Assembly: GCA_014879675.1 (NCBI GenBank)
Contig: JACSRQ010000094.1
Coordinates: 1-41,055 of the forward strand
Origin: Ignavibacteria bacterium
GTDB taxonomy: Bacteria; Bacteroidota; Ignavibacteria; Tepidaquicellales; OLB5
Length of the DNA: 41,055 nucleotides
Direction of reading: 5' to 3'
Part shown: positions 1 to 7,726 of the stretch, piece by piece
Position numbering within the stretch: position 1 is the stretch's first letter
How the letters are laid out: every line of letters starts with the position of its first letter
Notes under the pieces: generated by a model
What the model saw: the letters and a program-made list of their open reading frames with translations, nothing else
Database searches by the model: none
What the model was told of the DNA's origin: nothing
Position numbers and translations under genes: made by a program

Positions 1-786
1 TTCCAGCTCGTAGAAGAATCCGCCTGATGATGTATTTAGTATTGCGGGCTCATAAATACTCACTGTGATAGTTGAGTATGATGCCTGGTCCTTAAGCATC
101 CTCATTCTGCCTTCGGTTTTTTCGATGTTCTCTCTTACATTGGCAAGTTTCTGTTCGACCTCAACAACAGCGGTGAGTGTTGATGTTTTTTCTGCCAGAA
201 GCTGCAGCAGCCTTGTTTCAAGCTCACGCTGGGTTTTCAGCCTAGCTTCCGCGTCAACATATTCTTCTGTAACATCGCGGCCGGTAATGTTTTGATTCAT
301 AACTTTTCCGGTCTTAGCTATCTCAGCCAGAAGCGCGTCATACTTATCGGCCTGCACACGGATGGTAAGGCTTCCCTGTTTTTTTCCGCTCTGGTTTACC
401 TGCGAAGTGGAATTGGTAACATAGCCGCCTAAATTGCGGGTGATATCCTTTATCTTCTGATCGGTCTCATCAAAGTTCTCATTTTCAACGCTCATGGTTC
501 CTGAGCGGATTATCATTCTTTTATCCTGTGTATTGGTGTTCTCGGTTGGCTGCTGGTAATTAACCTGCTTCAGTTTTGAATCAGTTATACCGTCATTTTT
601 GCCAGTCCTGTTTTCATCCACGCTGGGGGCCGATTCATAATCTTTGGGTGAATCGGTTTTGTACGTTTCGGGCGATCTTGGTTCCTGGTTTGTAGATTGT
701 TTATCGCTCTGCTCCTGGCATGCACTTAGCAATACTGCCAATGGCAAAATTAGCGAAATTATGAGTAATTTTGAGTTTTTCGTCAT
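1..786 (-). CDS. DUF4349 domain lipoprotein, 3' end cut by window edge
   Basis: The frame is open from ATG at 786 to base 1, giving 262 codons with no stop, so the C-terminus lies outside the window. The first 23 residues are a lipoprotein signal ending in lipobox LLSAC (Cys23). A Ser/Asn/Asp-rich linker runs to about residue 85. Then comes IIRSGTMSVENENFDET, a run of G-G-Y-V-T-N and a coiled coil (residues ~175-240) with the heptad-like VEVEQKLANVRENIEKTE. This order matches DUF4349 proteins, which are membrane-anchored and of unknown function; members normally end in a C-terminal membrane helix that would lie beyond the edge. The family assignment is from memory of its motif pattern. A periplasmic or outer-membrane location is inferred from the lipobox. 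Confidence 0.8.
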   Translation of the reverse strand, partial: MTKNSKLLIISLILPLAVLLSACQEQSDKQSTNQEPRSPETYKTDSPKDYESAPSVDENRTGKNDGITDSKLKQVNYQQPTENTNTQDKRMIIRSGTMSVENENFDETDQKIKDITRNLGGYVTNSTSQVNQSGKKQGSLTIRVQADKYDALLAEIAKTGKVMNQNITGRDVTEEYVDAEARLKTQRELETRLLQLLAEKTSTLTAVVEVEQKLANVRENIEKTEGRMRMLKDQASYSTITVSIYEPAILNTSSGGFFYELE

Positions 787-920
787 ATAAAACCTCGTGT
801 ATTGTTAGTTTATATACTCACTAATTTAACTTTTTGTTTCATAAGTAAGAGTACTTAGAAAACACAATGTCAAATGCCAAAATCCAAATGACAAAGAATA
901 AAACATGTGTTTCTATCGCT

Positions 921-985
921 TTTCTTTGCGACTTTGCGGCTATGTGTGACTCTCTGTGACTCCTCTGTGCCCTCTGTGGTTATCG
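921..985 (+). repeat. Family A repeat, copy 1
   Basis: It begins TTCTTTGCGACTTTGCGG and continues as an ~11-base periodic run of CTCTGTG words ending in GGTTATCG. It is nearly identical to copy 2 at 1043-1110. Shorter derivatives of the TTTGCGTCTTTGCG word lie at 4465-4497, 29849-29882 and 36021-36039. Confidence 0.75.
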
Positions 986-1042
986 TTTTGATTCTGATTC
1001 TGCCTTTTGTTTCTGCTTCTATCTTTTGCTTTTTGCCTAATC

Positions 1043-1110
1043 TTTTCTTTGCGTCTTTGCGGCTTTGTGTGAGACTCTCTGTGACTCCTCTGTGCCCTCT
1101 GTGGTTATCG
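1043..1110 (+). repeat. Family A repeat, copy 2
   Basis: Direct repeat of 921-985 with only a few changes (for example GCGTCTTTGCGGCTTTGTG and a two-base insertion, GAGACTC). Neither copy shows flanking inverted ends, so it reads as a degenerate intergenic repeat and not an insertion sequence. Confidence 0.75.
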
Positions 1111-1181
1111 CTTTTGATTCTTCTTCATTTATCATTTCCTTTTTCATTCTTTTAAGTCACACTAAGCTTTATATTTAATTA

Positions 1182-4097
1182 ATGAAAATGAAAGTTTTAA
1201 TACTGCTGGCTTTATTCTGCACCGCTTACTCCCATGCGCAGGAGCGGAACATTAACGACATACTAAAATATACGCTTTCCTACCGGGGAATCACCGAGCG
1301 GGATATAACTATTCCCATAGATTTCTTCTCGCAGGCGGAAAAATCACCCACCAACGATGCGAAGCTTTTGCTGCCACTGGTAAGAGATATGATGATAATT
1401 CCCATGAGCAGCAATCAATGGCTGGATAGCATAAGCTCAAAGAGTAACACTAATAGATCCGGACTGGTAAGACTGATGTTTGATTTACTTTCATACAAAA
1501 AACTCGATTTTGAAGATATTTCTATAGAGTATGGCCATAAAGACCTTGAGGCTGTTTCAATTTTCATAAAGGAGAATATTTCACAGGATAAAAGCAGGAT
1601 GAATAAAGCATTAACCAAGATATCAGATGAGGACAAGAATTTTCTTAGTAAACATCTCCTTTCAATTCTTGATGAAGGAGATGACGATTATCCCAATGTA
1701 TCCGATATCCTTGTTTATAACCAGCGCCGCGATTCTTCTTTAGATAGATCTAAAAGGGTTATGGATATATTGACCAAAATGTATGGACCTGATGAAGAAC
1801 TAAACTCACCCGGCAGCTTGAGAAATTTCTCACTTTCAAACCTGCATTTTGCACTCACAATTGAAGAATTAATAACTCAGCACGTTAAAAATGAACCCTT
1901 AGATAACAAAAATACCAATTATGTTCAGGGCGGATTCTATTACTACTCAAATGAAAACGGCATACGCATTGCTATTGGCGGACCCGGTAAAAATACATAC
2001 ACCGGTAAATTCGATTTCATCATAGATCTCGGCGGTGATGATATATATAACGTAGATCATCCCCCCCTTACGAAAGGGGAATTATCAATGGGCGGATTTA
2101 GCTGCATCATCGATCTGGCCGGCAACGACTACTATACTACATCAAGCGATTTTGCGCTTGCTGGCGGATTGTTCTCTTCATCATTCATTTTCGATAAATC
2201 TGGTGATGATTATTATGAGTCAAAAGGCTCAGGTAATCTCGGCGCCGCGATCGGCGGCCTGGGTCTGCTATATGATGAAAAAGGAAACGATACCTATAAA
2301 GGACTTTCGTTTTCAATCGGCGCCGGATGTTTTGGTGTTGGATTGCTTGTTGATAGAGAAGGCAATGATTTCTACATAGCCAATTCATATTCTCAAGGAT
2401 TTGGAATGACGCAGGGTGTTGGCGCAATTGTTGATAATAAAGGAAATGATTCTTACCTTATCGATTCACGCTCGCTGGATATCGGCAGGTATAACGACCA
2501 TTATGTATCAATGTGCCAGGGTTATGGACTTGGTTTGAGGCCTTTTTATGCGGGCGGTATCGGACTCATTATCGAAGGCGAAGGCAATGATATTTATAAC
2601 ACAGATATTTTCGGACAGGGCGGCGCGTATTGGTATTCACTCGGCGCAATTGTTGATAAAGGCGGGCATGATAAATACAACGGCTACCAGTATTCGCAGG
2701 GTGCGGGTATTCATTTAGCTGTTGGACTGATTAAAGATTATGACGGATGGGATTTCTACCAGTCAAACGGCGTTTCACAGGGATGCGGCCATGATTTCGG
2801 ATTCGGTATGCTGTGGGATGTTAAGGGCAACGATAACTATTCCGCTTACTCGCTTTCGCAGGGTGCCGGCAATGCTGATGGTATAGGCATACTGATTGAT
2901 GAAAGCGGAACGGATGGCTACCTGAATAAATATCCCTCCAACACAAACGGTTATGGCAATGCGCGGCGGGAGTATGGAAGTATCGGTATATTTCTTGATG
3001 CTTCAGGAACTGACTATTACTCAAAGCCGGGTTTTGATAGTACACTAACCAATTCCTCAACTTGGGGCACGGCTAATGATTTCTGGCTGGGCGATCTGCC
3101 GGAACAGGTAAGCGGTGATAATTACAAGGTGCCTGTTGATTCAGCATCGAATTCAAATCCCTCAAACAATAGCATTCCAAATACGAATCCGGGCAACTAC
3201 TCTACCGCAGATTATTTCGCTATGGCAAAAACCATTGAGCCTCGGTTCAGTCTCTGGCAGGAATACGGCTTCCGTAAGCTCATCGAAGATAGTACCAATA
3301 CTGCAAAGTATATTACAACCAAATTTAATACTACCGATCACCGCGATGTACAGGTTTTCCGTGTACTCGCCATTAAGATACAATGGTCGATAGCCCATGA
3401 GCTTATTGAAAAGCTCAGGCTTTATACGCTGGGACAGGCAGTTTATACGCAGAGTGAGATCAGCATGATATGTTATGTTTTCGGCGAAACCCGTGACCCT
3501 TCGGCGAAAGAATACCTGCTTAAGCTGACCGGTGACAGCAATTATAAGATACGTTCATCGGCAATAAACGCATTGGGTAAGATAAAGTATGACCAGGGTG
3601 ATGCGGCATTCTTGAGCAAAGCGGCTGAAAGACTGCGAACGCTGGCAATGGAAGATTCAGATAAGAAGCTTTACCGCAAGGATATTACTTTTGCGTTGAA
3701 CAATTTCCGCACACCTGAAAATATTCCCGTACTGATGCACTTGCTGAAAGATGATTTCTACGGGCCGCGCTTTGTTGCATCCGATAACCTGCGCGCATTT
3801 GGTGATAGCTATTTTGCATACATTAATGAAAGCGCCATATACAGCATTTCTGATTCACATACGTGGCTGAATCCGTTTTTGTATTCATTGCTCTCACTCA
3901 ATGAAGGTAATTTCAGAAGTGTAATTGAACTGCTCCTGGAAAAATTTCCAAACTCCGATGGGCTGATGTATGAAAATATTGTAGATGTTCTGAAGCAGCG
4001 TAAACAAAGCAGCACCGATGCCGGGTTTAATTCCTGGTGCGAAGAGCTGATCACTGCATTTCAATCCCGCCTGAATTCCAGAATAATGCTAAAGTAG
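1182..4097 (+). CDS. Secreted GND-repeat protein with C-terminal HEAT-like domain
   Basis: 971 residues. Residues 1-20 form a signal peptide ending SHAQ. After an ~260-residue N-terminal region of no known family, residues ~260-620 carry about a dozen repeats of 26-29 residues with consensus G-N/D-D-x-Y ... SQG-x-G ... GxGxLxDxxG. The Gly/Asp spacing recalls RTX-like calcium-binding beta-roll repeats, but the unit is about three times a nonapeptide, so calcium binding is only inferred. An Asn/Ser/Pro linker (~645-675) leads to an alpha-helical end with HEAT/PBS-lyase-like repeats (SAKEYLLKLTGDSNYKIRSSAINALGKI). There is no T9SS tail. One repeat is two residues longer and contains HPPLTKGEL, coded by a CCCCTT-AAGGGG palindrome (see findings). 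The gene stands alone, followed by a repeat-filled spacer. Function unknown. Confidence 0.85.
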   Translation: MKMKVLILLALFCTAYSHAQERNINDILKYTLSYRGITERDITIPIDFFSQAEKSPTNDAKLLLPLVRDMMIIPMSSNQWLDSISSKSNTNRSGLVRLMFDLLSYKKLDFEDISIEYGHKDLEAVSIFIKENISQDKSRMNKALTKISDEDKNFLSKHLLSILDEGDDDYPNVSDILVYNQRRDSSLDRSKRVMDILTKMYGPDEELNSPGSLRNFSLSNLHFALTIEELITQHVKNEPLDNKNTNYVQGGFYYYSNENGIRIAIGGPGKNTYTGKFDFIIDLGGDDIYNVDHPPLTKGELSMGGFSCIIDLAGNDYYTTSSDFALAGGLFSSSFIFDKSGDDYYESKGSGNLGAAIGGLGLLYDEKGNDTYKGLSFSIGAGCFGVGLLVDREGNDFYIANSYSQGFGMTQGVGAIVDNKGNDSYLIDSRSLDIGRYNDHYVSMCQGYGLGLRPFYAGGIGLIIEGEGNDIYNTDIFGQGGAYWYSLGAIVDKGGHDKYNGYQYSQGAGIHLAVGLIKDYDGWDFYQSNGVSQGCGHDFGFGMLWDVKGNDNYSAYSLSQGAGNADGIGILIDESGTDGYLNKYPSNTNGYGNARREYGSIGIFLDASGTDYYSKPGFDSTLTNSSTWGTANDFWLGDLPEQVSGDNYKVPVDSASNSNPSNNSIPNTNPGNYSTADYFAMAKTIEPRFSLWQEYGFRKLIEDSTNTAKYITTKFNTTDHRDVQVFRVLAIKIQWSIAHELIEKLRLYTLGQAVYTQSEISMICYVFGETRDPSAKEYLLKLTGDSNYKIRSSAINALGKIKYDQGDAAFLSKAAERLRTLAMEDSDKKLYRKDITFALNNFRTPENIPVLMHLLKDDFYGPRFVASDNLRAFGDSYFAYINESAIYSISDSHTWLNPFLYSLLSLNEGNFRSVIELLLEKFPNSDGLMYENIVDVLKQRKQSSTDAGFNSWCEELITAFQSRLNSRIMLK

Positions 4098-4147
4098 AAA
4101 TTTAATGATAAACTCTCCGGCCGCCCGGGAGATTACAATTCAATCTC

Positions 4148-4265
4148 CGTGCCGTAGGCATGTAATATTGGTAGCTTTCGGTATGTTCTGTTATCCCGTC
4201 CCGTACGGGACGGAATACCGAGGGGGCCTCTGTTTCTACCAATATGCAATCCCTAACGGGATTGT
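4148..4265 (-). repeat. Family C nested-hairpin element, copy C1 (reverse orientation)
   Basis: In order: small palindrome TGCCGTAGGCA (4150-4160), stem arm ATATTGGTAG (4165-4174), central palindrome CGTCCCGTACGGGACG (4197-4212), matching arm CTACCAATAT (4236-4245), and outer palindrome AATCCCTAACGGGATT (4248-4263). The two stem arms pair perfectly over 10 bases and enclose the central hairpin. It is homologous to 8755-8904, 10548-10697 and 10991-11092 on the opposite strand. Confidence 0.85.
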
Positions 4266-4323
4266 GTTTTACTATTTCCCCCGTTGTTGGTGTTTTCACC
4301 AACAACAAATAGTATTAACAGCA

Positions 4324-4356
4324 ATTCATCCGATGACTCCAAGTCATCGGATGAAT
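4324..4356. repeat. Family B palindrome B1
   Basis: Perfect 15-base arms ATTCATCCGATGACT / AGTCATCGGATGAAT around a three-base loop, in a spacer between convergent genes. The other copies (8509-8614, 22930-22993, 30293-30357) have ~34-35-base loops. No T-tract follows, so it is not a standard intrinsic terminator. Confidence 0.85.
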
Positions 4357-4464
4357 ATACGTTCCACCTCATTGTGTTCCCACTGTCTCCGCCAGTCCTT
4401 TAAACTGTCTGGGGAAAATGAATATCGTCTTAAAAAGGCTTAATGCTTCCCCCAAAAAATTCAA

Positions 4465-4497
4465 ATCTTTGCGTCTTCGCGTCTTCGCGTGAAATAA
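4465..4497 (-). repeat. Family A short derivative A3
   Basis: ATCTTTGCGTCTTCGCG with a doubled TCTTCGCG. Its reverse complement (ATTTCACGCGAAG...GCAAAGAT) matches 29849-29882. It lies directly beside E1, as A4 lies close to E2. Confidence 0.65.
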
Positions 4498-4513
4498 TAT
4501 GTTCCAGAAGCTA

Positions 4514-4604
4514 CTCGTTCCACGAAATCAGTTCTGCAGGAAAAGTGTAAGATTGATGATTGATGCATTTTCAAGAAATAGCGCGTGGGTATTCGTGGCA
4601 CGAG
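4514..4604 (-). mobile_element. Family E MITE-like element E1
   Basis: 91 bp bounded by inverted ends CTCGTTCCACGAA and TTCGTGGCACGAG (12 of 13 pair). In reverse complement it shares GAAAATGCAT and the left end with E2 (29697-29787, also 91 bp), and TTTTTCCTGCAGAACTGA plus the right end with E3 (40601-40693). It is non-coding. No convincing target-site duplication is visible. Confidence 0.7.
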
Positions 4605-4609
4605 AATTG

Positions 4610-4783
4610 CTTGTCATACCTGCGGAAGCAGGTATCTAGCGGTGAATTTTAGAAGGAACGAATATCCAGAGTACCAGCAGATTCTGGAAGATGGGGTCTA
4701 TAGATCATAAATTAACCCGTGCCAAAAATTTTATCTCTATTATTGTTTTGGGTCTGGATACCTGCCTTCGCAGGTATGACAAG
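4610..4783 (-). mobile_element. Family D MITE-like element D1
   Basis: 174 bp with ~27-base terminal inverted repeats: CTTGTCATACCTGCGGAAGC at the left and its near-perfect complement at 4757-4783. Each terminal repeat is itself a palindrome (ATACCTGC...GCAGGTAT). The interior, read in reverse complement, aligns with D2 (29926-30133) over its last ~90 bases (shared words CATCTTCCA, CGTTCCTTC, CTAGATACCTGC). Non-coding. Confidence 0.7.
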
Positions 4784-4808
4784 CTGACGTGGCACGAGGA
4801 AAATAGAT

Positions 4809-5885
4809 CTACCCATTCAATCTTTCATTCCATTTTTTCACAACATCTTCAATACCTTCACCGGAACCGAATCCATAATCATGCCCGTCATTATTCCCTC
4901 CCTGCGTTTCAAACGACCATAGCATCACTCCGCCTGCGCCCGCACCAAACACTTCTTTCAGATAAATATCCAGCAGCCTTGATCTGCTCCTGCCGGGAAT
5001 ATTCTTAAAGCCGGTTTCGCCAATATAAACGGGCTTGGCAATTACACCGGCGAAACTGAGATCCTTCCTGTTATACTTGTTCCATAGCCACCTGAGTGTA
5101 AACGGGAAACGGAACAATTTTCCTTTTCCCATCATATATTTATCTATTGCTGAAAACGGCTTATCAACAGCTCTGCCAATTGCGGAATACCGTTTCGCCT
5201 TTTCAGTTTCACCGCGGAACCTGTAAAGCATATCCATTCTTTCAAATACACCCGAATCATAACTGTAATCATGCAGTGAGACCGCATCAAGTGTTTCAAG
5301 CTCATAGAGCTTTCTGAAATTGTTTTTATCGAGCACCGAAAAAACCGGGCCGAACTTATCGCCAATACCTCCAACAGTTCCAACCGAGAGCATATGATTT
5401 CCGTTTGCGCTCTTAAACTCACCCGCTGCCTCTTTAACAAAATTATAAAATGTATCAAAGCTTCCGGATTCCGGTTCGTTTATCAGTTCCCACATCATTA
5501 TCTCATCCCTATCCCGCAGGGCAGCAACTACACTTGTTATGTAGGGAATGTAACTGTTTCTGAATCCGCCTTCATACCACGTGTCATCGATCTTATAATT
5601 CTGCAGGTAACCCCATTTATCGGCAAGCGATACGATCAGCTTAAAACCAAAGGGTTTCACGGCAGTGCAGATCTCATTCATTATGTTTACCTGCTCTTCT
5701 GCGCTCCTGTTTTCAAATAGCCAGAACCTGAGGACTGTGAATCCGGCCCCGGCCGCATCTGCAATCATCTTCCGGGCGGTTTCCGCAGAAACGTTAGCAA
5801 GTTCATAAACATTTGCGCCAACAAATCTGAATGGCTTATTGCTCAGAGTAAACTTACCTGCGTTATTTTTTACAAAGTTCAGCAT
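4809..5885 (-). CDS. GH5-type glycoside hydrolase (mannanase-like)
   Basis: 358 residues from ATG at 5885. Glycoside hydrolase family 5 (alpha/beta)8 barrel: N-terminal strand KPFRFVGANVYEL, FTVLRFWLFENR (~49-60), catalytic acid/base Glu137 in WELINEPE, HDY at ~205, and nucleophile Glu290 in VYIGETGF, followed by late-barrel VMLWSFETQG. The layout resembles endo-beta-1,4-mannanases, but the substrate cannot be fixed by eye. The frame stays open to an ATG at 5954. I prefer 5885 because a good promoter (TTG-N21-TATTTTTG, 5894-5925) lies inside the longer version and because the barrel starts at once. No signal peptide is present with either start, so a cytoplasmic role on imported oligosaccharides, or export by an unrecognised route, must be considered. 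It is divergent from the gene at 5996. Confidence 0.85.
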   Translation of the reverse strand: MLNFVKNNAGKFTLSNKPFRFVGANVYELANVSAETARKMIADAAGAGFTVLRFWLFENRSAEEQVNIMNEICTAVKPFGFKLIVSLADKWGYLQNYKIDDTWYEGGFRNSYIPYITSVVAALRDRDEIMMWELINEPESGSFDTFYNFVKEAAGEFKSANGNHMLSVGTVGGIGDKFGPVFSVLDKNNFRKLYELETLDAVSLHDYSYDSGVFERMDMLYRFRGETEKAKRYSAIGRAVDKPFSAIDKYMMGKGKLFRFPFTLRWLWNKYNRKDLSFAGVIAKPVYIGETGFKNIPGRSRSRLLDIYLKEVFGAGAGGVMLWSFETQGGNNDGHDYGFGSGEGIEDVVKKWNERLNG

Positions 5886-5893
5886 TTGTATTT

Positions 5894-5925
5894 CAAAAAT
5901 AACAATTAACCTGCTCATTAACCAA
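5894..5925 (-). promoter_or_regulatory. Bacteroidetes-type promoter for the GH5 gene
   Basis: On the minus strand, TTG (5925-5923), 21 bases, then TATTTTTG (5901-5894), an exact TAnnTTTG. The preferred ATG (5885) is eight bases further on, so the leader would be only a few bases or absent. Confidence 0.6.
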
Positions 5926-5983
5926 TGACATAGTTGTGAGCGTTTCGCCGGCATTCAGGTAGAATCTTTAATACTATAACCGT

Positions 5984-5991
5984 TATATTTG
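5984..5991 (+). promoter_or_regulatory. TAnnTTTG promoter element for gene 5996
   Basis: TATATTTG is an exact -7 match, but no upstream TTG sits at the usual distance. It lies four bases before the ATG, so transcription would start at or inside the start codon (a leaderless mRNA), or the match is fortuitous. Confidence 0.4.
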
Positions 5992-5995
5992 CTGT

Positions 5996-6553
5996 ATGAA
6001 GAATCTTATTTGCCTGATCATCTCACTTTTTATTATTGTACCGGAAGCTTTCCCGCAGCATGAAACTGACATCCCCGGTTCACTTCACAGCCACTCCTCT
6101 TCAGCCGATGCAGGCAATACCCTCATCCTTGGCTCCGCCCTGATTATTTCACCAACACTTGTGCTTGAAGATGGAAAAGCATTTTTCGGATTATCAAAAG
6201 AGCTTTCAGCAGGCATCTACCCTTTCGGCAGGGCTGAGCTTGACTATACTTATATTTTCAGGAACAAACGCCCAAATGCTCTGCATCTCTCATACAATCT
6301 GGATATACCCATGAACGGGAAATTCAATGACCCCTCAATGTTCTTTATCTCCCCCGGCGGCGGGTATTACACTGACCTCACACGCAAAGGATTTTTTGTG
6401 CAGGCAGCATTCGGACTCTTCGCCGGCACCGGATTCAGTAATGCGGTTTCTGTTCATCCTAATATCAAGTTCCGCAAAATATTCATGAAGGATGGTTACC
6501 CCGGCATGTTTGAGATCTCACTCGGTGTTGGTTTTGCTGTTTACTCAAGATAA
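5996..6553 (+). CDS. Putative outer-membrane beta-barrel-like protein
   Basis: 185 residues with signal peptide MKNLICLIISLFIIVPEAFPQ. The mature part alternates short amphipathic strands and turns (AELDYTYIF, ALHLSYNLDIPMNG, FFVQAAFGLFAGTGF, MFEISLGVGFAVYSR), as in small outer-membrane barrels or surface antigens. No named family is recognised. A histidine/serine-rich patch (HSHSSS) follows the signal. It begins a four-gene plus-strand run with 15-60 base gaps up to 7516. The start is chosen for the signal peptide. Confidence 0.6.
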   Translation: MKNLICLIISLFIIVPEAFPQHETDIPGSLHSHSSSADAGNTLILGSALIISPTLVLEDGKAFFGLSKELSAGIYPFGRAELDYTYIFRNKRPNALHLSYNLDIPMNGKFNDPSMFFISPGGGYYTDLTRKGFFVQAAFGLFAGTGFSNAVSVHPNIKFRKIFMKDGYPGMFEISLGVGFAVYSR

Positions 6554-6568
6554 CTAAACTCATGGATC

Positions 6569-7000
6569 ATGCTCAAAATAATACGGGAAAAATTCACAAC
6601 GGCAACAGCCGCGCTGCTTGTATTCACAACTGTAGTATTCACCGGCTGCTCATCTTCTTCCAGCATCGAAACCATTGATGCAAAAAACCTCGTAAGGGAA
6701 TGTGATAATATTCCCGTAATACTAAGCTTTAAGCTGAAGAACGGCGAAACGTATACGGCTGACAGCAGTTTTGTATATTTTGAGTGCGGAGATTCATCCA
6801 GCACTAAATTGGTTTACGAGAGCACGAAAAAGAACAGCTTAAACCAGGAGAAGATCTTCAAATTAAGCGAGATACTGAATGTAAAAGTACTTTACCCTAA
6901 GGAAGATTCTAATATCGGGGTCATTGTTCTGGGAGGTTTGGTATTTATAGGCATAATGGCTTTAATTGTTGTATCATCTGATAAATCCGGCAGGCCATAA
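6569..7000 (+). CDS. Small lipoprotein with C-terminal hydrophobic helix (paralogue 1)
   Basis: 143 residues. Lipoprotein signal ends FTGC (Cys27), followed by a serine run. The body SIETIDAKNLVRECDNIPVI and SFKLKNGETY aligns with the next gene (ETVDRKTLVKD..., SFTLKGGKTF), so the two are tandem paralogues. Residues ~118-137 are a strong hydrophobic helix close to the end. A protein with both a lipobox and a C-terminal membrane segment is uncommon. Function unknown; the sequence suggests an envelope anchor at both ends. It lies 15 bases after the preceding gene. Confidence 0.65.
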   Translation: MLKIIREKFTTATAALLVFTTVVFTGCSSSSSIETIDAKNLVRECDNIPVILSFKLKNGETYTADSSFVYFECGDSSSTKLVYESTKKNSLNQEKIFKLSEILNVKVLYPKEDSNIGVIVLGGLVFIGIMALIVVSSDKSGRP

Positions 7001-7060
7001 TAAAAACTGTGTGCCTTTTTCAGAATAGCGGGTCGGAGATCCTGAATATACAGTAAGCTT

Positions 7061-7516
7061 ATGATAACATATATAAATTCGAAATTACCGAAGTATGTCA
7101 TCCCCGTATTGATCTTTTGTTTTGTGTTTCTTGCAGGATGTGGTTCTTCGGAGCCTGAACGTGAAACCGTTGACCGCAAAACACTTGTAAAAGATAAGAA
7201 AGATATAAACAGAATATACAGCTTCACACTAAAAGGCGGCAAAACATTCAATGACAGCCTCAACGAGATCGGGCTCGACCTCACAGATAAAAAAGATCCA
7301 AGAATAGTTTATTACGCGCCGGAAATAAAAACCGATACCGCCACATACTACACCGCGAAACCTTACCAGAGCTTCAGTATCTTCAGTGTAATTTCAGCGG
7401 ATGTTTTGTACCGCAAGTCTTCATCAAAAATAATGCCTATTCTCGGACCCATAATAGGCATAGGAGTTCTTGTGTTCATCTTCTGGGCAAACGGCGAGCG
7501 CAATAAACGGAAGTAA
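7061..7516 (+). CDS. Small lipoprotein with C-terminal hydrophobic helix (paralogue 2)
   Basis: 151 residues. Lipobox FLAGC (Cys27). The body resembles gene 6569: ETVDRKTLVKDKKDINRIYS near the N-terminus and SADVLYRK before the final helix, where paralogue 1 has LNVKVLYPK. The end is a hydrophobic segment (~125-143) followed by the basic tail NGERNKRK. The 60-base gap after its paralogue allows co-transcription. No known family is recognised. Confidence 0.65.
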   Translation: MITYINSKLPKYVIPVLIFCFVFLAGCGSSEPERETVDRKTLVKDKKDINRIYSFTLKGGKTFNDSLNEIGLDLTDKKDPRIVYYAPEIKTDTATYYTAKPYQSFSIFSVISADVLYRKSSSKIMPILGPIIGIGVLVFIFWANGERNKRK

Positions 7517-7650
7517 AAACAGCTCCTTTACCGGAATAAATTCAGCAAATAGACTTAATTCCGGCTCACGTAATATTGCAAAAATCACCCTAAAACCTAA
7601 TTTTAGGCAGTCAAAATGCTGTTTTCAACTCACCTGCCCCCTAAATTTTC

Positions 7651-7683
7651 TTTGAATTCACCCCCTGTTTCCTCCTAATTTTG
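7651..7683 (+). promoter_or_regulatory. Bacteroidetes-type promoter for gene 7727
   Basis: TTTG (7651-7654), 21 bases, TAATTTTG (7676-7683). Transcription would start near 7689, giving a leader of about 38 bases that contains the GGAGGGA ribosome-binding site ending ~8 bases before the TTG start. Confidence 0.7.
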
Positions 7684-7726
7684 TAGTGTATTAAATAACT
7701 ACTAACCAATTCCGGAGGGAAAAAAA

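Larger units (their letters stand above)
787..1181. other. Divergent spacer with word-like repeats
   Basis: This spacer separates two divergent genes. Bases 838-897 are A-rich short-word DNA (CAAATGCCAAAATCCAAATGAC). Two copies of family A follow at 921-985 and 1043-1110, joined by a T/C-rich stretch. The short open frame 907-1155 is made entirely of these repeats and is not a gene. TATATTTA at 1170-1177, five bases before the 1182 start, is a weak match to the TAnnTTTG promoter element. Confidence 0.6.

Noticed and set aside
907-1155. 82-codon open frame upstream of 1182
   Set aside because: Consists of the two family A repeats; the repeated FLSLFF/LRLCV words only reflect the DNA repeat.
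4105-4443. 112-codon open frame in the spacer after the repeat protein
   Set aside because: It is made of the C1 and B1 palindromes and neighbouring repeats; no ribosome-binding site or protein-like composition.
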